DNA of 8,572 nucleotides from Verrucomicrobiota bacterium. Its GTDB lineage: Bacteria > Verrucomicrobiota > Verrucomicrobiia > Limisphaerales > UBA1096. Shown here in pieces: positions 6,761-8,572 of the stretch. The stretch covers positions 1 through 8,572 of the forward strand of contig DQOE01000249.1 in the NCBI GenBank assembly GCA_015658765.1, given 5' to 3'. Position 1 is the first letter of the stretch. Every line of letters begins with the position of its first letter. Under the pieces are notes generated by a model. The model made no database searches, was not told the DNA's origin, and worked only from the letters and a program-made list of their open reading frames with translations. The position numbers were made by a program, and so were the translations under genes.

Positions 6761-7221
6761 AGGTTTAAATTCTTGATGGCCGCAGCCGCGACCGCTTCGT
6801 TGCCCTGGTTGTTTTCGTTGAATCGACCCGGGTCCCAGATTTCGAACTTGTTCAACCGGCCCACAAACATGGCCTCCTTCCGCAGCCCGGCCACGGCGGC
6901 CAGCTCCTCCGGCAGACACAGCCGGCCCGCCTTGTCCAGTGTCAGGTGGGCCGAGCTCCCCCCGATGACCCGCTCCACCACCGCCGCCTCGTCATCGGAA
7001 AGCGACATCTCGTTCAACCTCTCCAGCAGCAGATTCCAGCGGGCGGGAGGCAACACCAAAAGAAACTGCTGATCCCCCAGCGGCCACGGGAGGACAGATA
7101 ACTCCGTTTTGCCAGACTTCGGACGCCACTTGGAAGGCACCATGACACGCCTGCTCCCATCGATTCCGTGCCTGAATCGACCGGAAAAAACGGTCGTCGG
7201 TTGCTCCTGGGTTGCTGACAT
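6757..7221 (-). CDS. mraZ: MraZ, transcriptional regulator of the dcw cluster
   Basis: The product (154 aa from the ATG at 7221) has the two tandem AbrB/SpoVT-type half-domains of MraZ. The first contains GIDGSRRVMVPSKWR (19-33) and the second LTLDKAGRLCLPEEL (93-107). The conserved closing segment FVGRLNKFEIWDPGRF follows at 119-134. MraZ forms ring-shaped oligomers that bind spaced direct repeats near its own promoter and regulates the division cluster. The second half-domain has the canonical DxxGR turn, while in the first the usual Gly is Arg (DGSRR). The start is not certain: GTG at 7239 and TTG at 7242 are in frame upstream, but ATG at 7221 gives a usual MraZ length. The ribosome-binding site is weak for all three. 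Its stop overlaps the start of the next gene by 4 bp. Confidence 0.95.
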   Translation of the reverse strand: MSATQEQPTTVFSGRFRHGIDGSRRVMVPSKWRPKSGKTELSVLPWPLGDQQFLLVLPPARWNLLLERLNEMSLSDDEAAVVERVIGGSSAHLTLDKAGRLCLPEELAAVAGLRKEAMFVGRLNKFEIWDPGRFNENNQGNEAVAAAAIKNLNL

Positions 7222-7247
7222 AACAGGTTGCTCGGACACCAATTTGG

Positions 7248-7292
7248 CCCCATGCGACCCAAAGTTTCCCGTTCTCTACCGTTTTCACCCCG
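7248..7292 (-). promoter_or_regulatory. Candidate MraZ operator: five phased GGG-core repeats
   Basis: On the minus strand, five five-base elements occur in line: CGGGG (7292-7288), CGGTA (7281-7277), CGGGA (7271-7267), TGGGT (7261-7257) and TGGGG (7252-7248). Their starts are 11, 10, 10 and 9 bases apart, about one helical turn. E. coli MraZ is known to bind TGGGN direct repeats separated by five bases. Here the elements overlap the predicted -10 and start site of mraZ, as expected for autorepression. The central three are the best spaced; CGGTA is the weakest match. Assignment to MraZ rests on pattern and position. Confidence 0.55.
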
Positions 7293-7301
7293 AGACGTCA
7301 A
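7273..7301 (-). promoter_or_regulatory. Predicted sigma70-type promoter of mraZ and the dcw operon
   Basis: On the minus strand TTGACG (7301-7296) is followed after exactly 17 bases by TAGAGA (7278-7273). The -35 matches the consensus at five of six positions; the -10 is weak (three of six). The predicted start, near 7266, would leave a leader of about 45 bases before the mraZ ATG. An A/T-tract element just upstream and GGG repeats over the -10 support the placement. This is a prediction from spacing and consensus only. Confidence 0.5.
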
Positions 7302-7332
7302 CCGATTTTTTGAAAAAAGTTTAACTTTTTTT
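7302..7332 (-). promoter_or_regulatory. A/T-tract UP-like element upstream of the mraZ -35
   Basis: Directly upstream of the predicted -35, the minus strand reads AAACTTTTTTCAAAAAATC, preceded by another A-run. This order of A-tract, T-tract, A-tract resembles the UP element bound by the RNA polymerase alpha subunit. The same bases form two inverted repeats: AAAAAAGTT/AACTTTTTT with a one-base centre (7313-7331) and T6-G-A6 (7306-7318). It stands out sharply from the surrounding GC-rich DNA and could also be intrinsically bent. It lies upstream of both divergent genes, so a terminator is unlikely. Confidence 0.4.
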
Positions 7333-7368
7333 GATTCCATCCCCCCTACCCCGCCGTTTGGGCATATT

Positions 7369-7397
7369 TTGAATTTCCGATAACGATAACGTAATTT
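7369..7397 (+). promoter_or_regulatory. Predicted sigma70-type promoter of queA
   Basis: TTGAAT (7369-7374) and TAATTT (7392-7397) are separated by 17 bases, in the AT-richer part of the divergent intergenic region. The spacer contains a tandem CGATAA CGATAA. The leader to the queA GTG would be about 90 bases. I see no preQ1-riboswitch-like structure and no clear operator there. Matches are four and three of six bases, so this is a modest prediction. Confidence 0.35.
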
Positions 7398-7412
7398 CGC
7401 AACTGTTTCCAG

Positions 7413-7433
7413 CTGTTCACTGCTCGCTGCTCA
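7413..7433 (+). repeat. Three-copy 7-bp tandem repeat in the queA leader
   Basis: CTGTTCA (7413-7419), CTGCTCG (7420-7426) and CTGCTCA (7427-7433) are adjacent, with at most two differences between any two. A partial copy, CTGTTTC, lies just before at 7403-7409. The repeat sits between the predicted queA promoter and start codon. It may be chance, a slippage product or a protein-binding site; I cannot tell which. Confidence 0.45.
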
Positions 7434-7491
7434 CTTAACCGCCGCCATCAAAGAATCGCGCTCGCTCTCGAAACCGGCTAGAGATGCCGCC

Positions 7492-8562
7492 GTGCGAACG
7501 GCCGATTTCGACTACCCCCTGCCTCAGGAACTTATTGCCCAGCATCCCATCGAGCAACGGGACGCCTCGCGACTGCTTACGCTGGATCGCTCCACCGCAA
7601 CCATCGCGCACAGGCAATTTGCCGACTTGGAAGCACTGCTCCGCTCGGGCGACGTTTTGGTGGCGAACAACTCGCGTGTCATCCCGGCGCGCGTGCGTGG
7701 GCAAAAAGAAGGCGACGGCGCGCGGGTGGAAATCCTGCTCACCGAGGAACGCGCGCCCGGCGAATGGTGGTGCATGCTGCGTCCCGGCAAACGCATTCAC
7801 AACGGGACACGCATCCAGTTGCACGACCTCGACGGCTGCCCCACTCCGAACTGGGTCGAGTCGATCGACAAGAACGACACCGGCAAATATCTGCTTCGCC
7901 TCCCCGGGTCGCCGGACGTACACGAACTCCTGCAAGCCATTGGCGAGACGCCGTTGCCACCGTACATCGAGCGCACGCCGATCGACACACTCGCCGATCG
8001 CGAGCGTTACCAGACGGTGTACGCCAAGGCCGACGGCTCGGTCGCCGCGCCGACCGCGGGACTGCACTTCACGGATGAGATGCTCAACCGGCTTCGCACA
8101 AAGGGCGTGACGTTCGCGGAAGTGACGCTGCACGTCGGGCCGGGAACGTTTCAGCCGGTGGAGTGCGACCGCATCGAGGATCACCCGATGCACGAGGAAC
8201 GGTTCGAGATCAGCGCAGTCACCGCCGGGACAGTCAACCAAGCCAAGGCCGAGGGACGGCGGGTCATCGCCGTCGGCACAACGAGCATGCGCGTGCTTGA
8301 GTCGGTCGCCACCAGCGGTGTGCCGATCGAGCCACAGCTTGGCCGGACGGACATTTTCATCTACCCACCGCACGAGTTCCAGGTTGTCGATGCGTTGCTC
8401 ACCAATTTTCACCTGCCCAAGTCCACGCTGCTGATGCTGGTAAGCGCGTTCGCGCAGCCGGGCGGCATCGGCGGGCGTGACCGCGTGTTGAGCGCCTACG
8501 CCGAGGCGGTCACCAGACGATACCGATTTTTCAGCTACGGCGACGCGATGTTTTTGCACTGA
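7492..8562 (+). CDS. queA: QueA, S-adenosylmethionine:tRNA ribosyltransferase-isomerase
   Basis: The 356-aa product is full length and matches QueA. QueA moves the ribosyl part of S-adenosylmethionine onto preQ1 in the wobble position of tRNA (GUN anticodons), forming epoxyqueuosine, the penultimate step of queuosine synthesis. Motifs visible: DYPLPQELIAQHP (7-19), DVLVANNSRVIPAR (54-67), YQTVYAKADGSVAAPTAGLHF (173-193), LHVGPGTFQPV (213-223) and HPMHEERFEI (231-240). VGTTSMRVLES is at 261-271 and TDIFIYPPHEFQVVDALLTNFHLP at 286-309. The start is GTG at 7492, because the conserved N-terminus MRTADFDYPLP begins there; the ATG at 7484 is in another frame. The ribosome-binding site is weak. The gene is divergent from the dcw operon and has no functional link to it that I can see. 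It contains no exact TTGGCCAA palindrome, unlike several genes on the left. Confidence 0.97.
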   Translation: MRTADFDYPLPQELIAQHPIEQRDASRLLTLDRSTATIAHRQFADLEALLRSGDVLVANNSRVIPARVRGQKEGDGARVEILLTEERAPGEWWCMLRPGKRIHNGTRIQLHDLDGCPTPNWVESIDKNDTGKYLLRLPGSPDVHELLQAIGETPLPPYIERTPIDTLADRERYQTVYAKADGSVAAPTAGLHFTDEMLNRLRTKGVTFAEVTLHVGPGTFQPVECDRIEDHPMHEERFEISAVTAGTVNQAKAEGRRVIAVGTTSMRVLESVATSGVPIEPQLGRTDIFIYPPHEFQVVDALLTNFHLPKSTLLMLVSAFAQPGGIGGRDRVLSAYAEAVTRRYRFFSYGDAMFLH

Positions 8563-8572
8563 ATGAAAACGA
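8563..8572 (+). CDS. Possible start of a gene following queA (first three codons only)
   Basis: An ATG follows the queA stop with no gap (TGAATGAAAACGA) and begins MKT before the window ends. Tight packing after queA would suggest a co-transcribed gene, but ten bases cannot show a reading frame. Identity is unknown. Confidence 0.2.

Noticed and set aside
6761..6919. Upstream extension of orfX into mraZ (start at 6919)
   Set aside because: It would overlap mraZ out of frame by about 160 bases and has a low-complexity Gly/Arg start. The ATGA overlap at 6760 is a far better start.
7306..7331. A/T inverted repeats as an intrinsic terminator
   Set aside because: The block lies upstream of both divergent genes and has no GC-rich stem, so no transcript would be expected to end there.
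7398..7491. preQ1 riboswitch in the queA leader
   Set aside because: I found no compact hairpin with the A-rich tail and pairing to a downstream ribosome-binding site. The leader is GC-rich and repeat-like instead.
1..8572. Transfer or ribosomal RNA genes, CRISPR arrays, insertion sequences, transposase or phage genes
   Set aside because: None was seen on either strand. The window is almost fully occupied by housekeeping genes, and the only gap over 200 bases is the divergent promoter region.

Overview
The window is a GC-rich bacterial chromosome segment. It holds the promoter-proximal part of a dcw (division and cell wall) cluster on the minus strand and a divergent queA gene on the plus strand. 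The base composition (roughly 60% GC by eye) and a class B PBP without C-terminal PASTA repeats suggest a Gram-negative-type envelope. The variant MraZ and FtsL sequences make Verrucomicrobiota or a nearby PVC lineage my best guess. That assignment is an inference; no marker in the window settles it.

Layout, read in the minus-strand direction from right to left. A short regulatory region (7222-7491) separates mraZ from queA. The operon then runs mraZ (7221-6757), an unrecognised 252-aa gene here called orfX (6760-6002), rsmH/mraW (6005-5076), ftsL (5069-4677), ftsI (4643-2757), murF (2760-1369), mraY (1359-196) and the first 61 codons of murD (184 to the window edge). Genes overlap by 4 bp (ATGA or GTGA) or are separated by 6-33 bp, so this looks like one transcription unit. 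It continues beyond the left edge. On the plus strand, queA (7492-8562) is followed immediately by a possible start codon of another gene.

How the genes fit together: MraZ is the cluster's transcriptional regulator and RsmH methylates 16S rRNA. FtsL and FtsI are divisome membrane proteins, FtsI being the septal transpeptidase. MurF, MraY and MurD make the UDP-MurNAc-pentapeptide and lipid I precursors. murE, which usually lies between ftsI and murF, is absent here because the two genes overlap directly.

The most interesting signals are as follows. (1) An octamer palindrome, TTGGCCAA, occurs ten times in murD, murF, ftsI and rsmH (six times as the decamer CTTGGCCAAG). It is read in two different codon frames, so it behaves like a highly iterated palindrome rather than a protein motif. 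(2) orfX is an unrecognised gene, coupled on both sides, inserted between mraZ and rsmH. (3) A phased series of GGG-core repeats lies over the mraZ promoter and looks like an MraZ operator, with an A/T-tract UP-like element just upstream. (4) murE is missing from its usual place.
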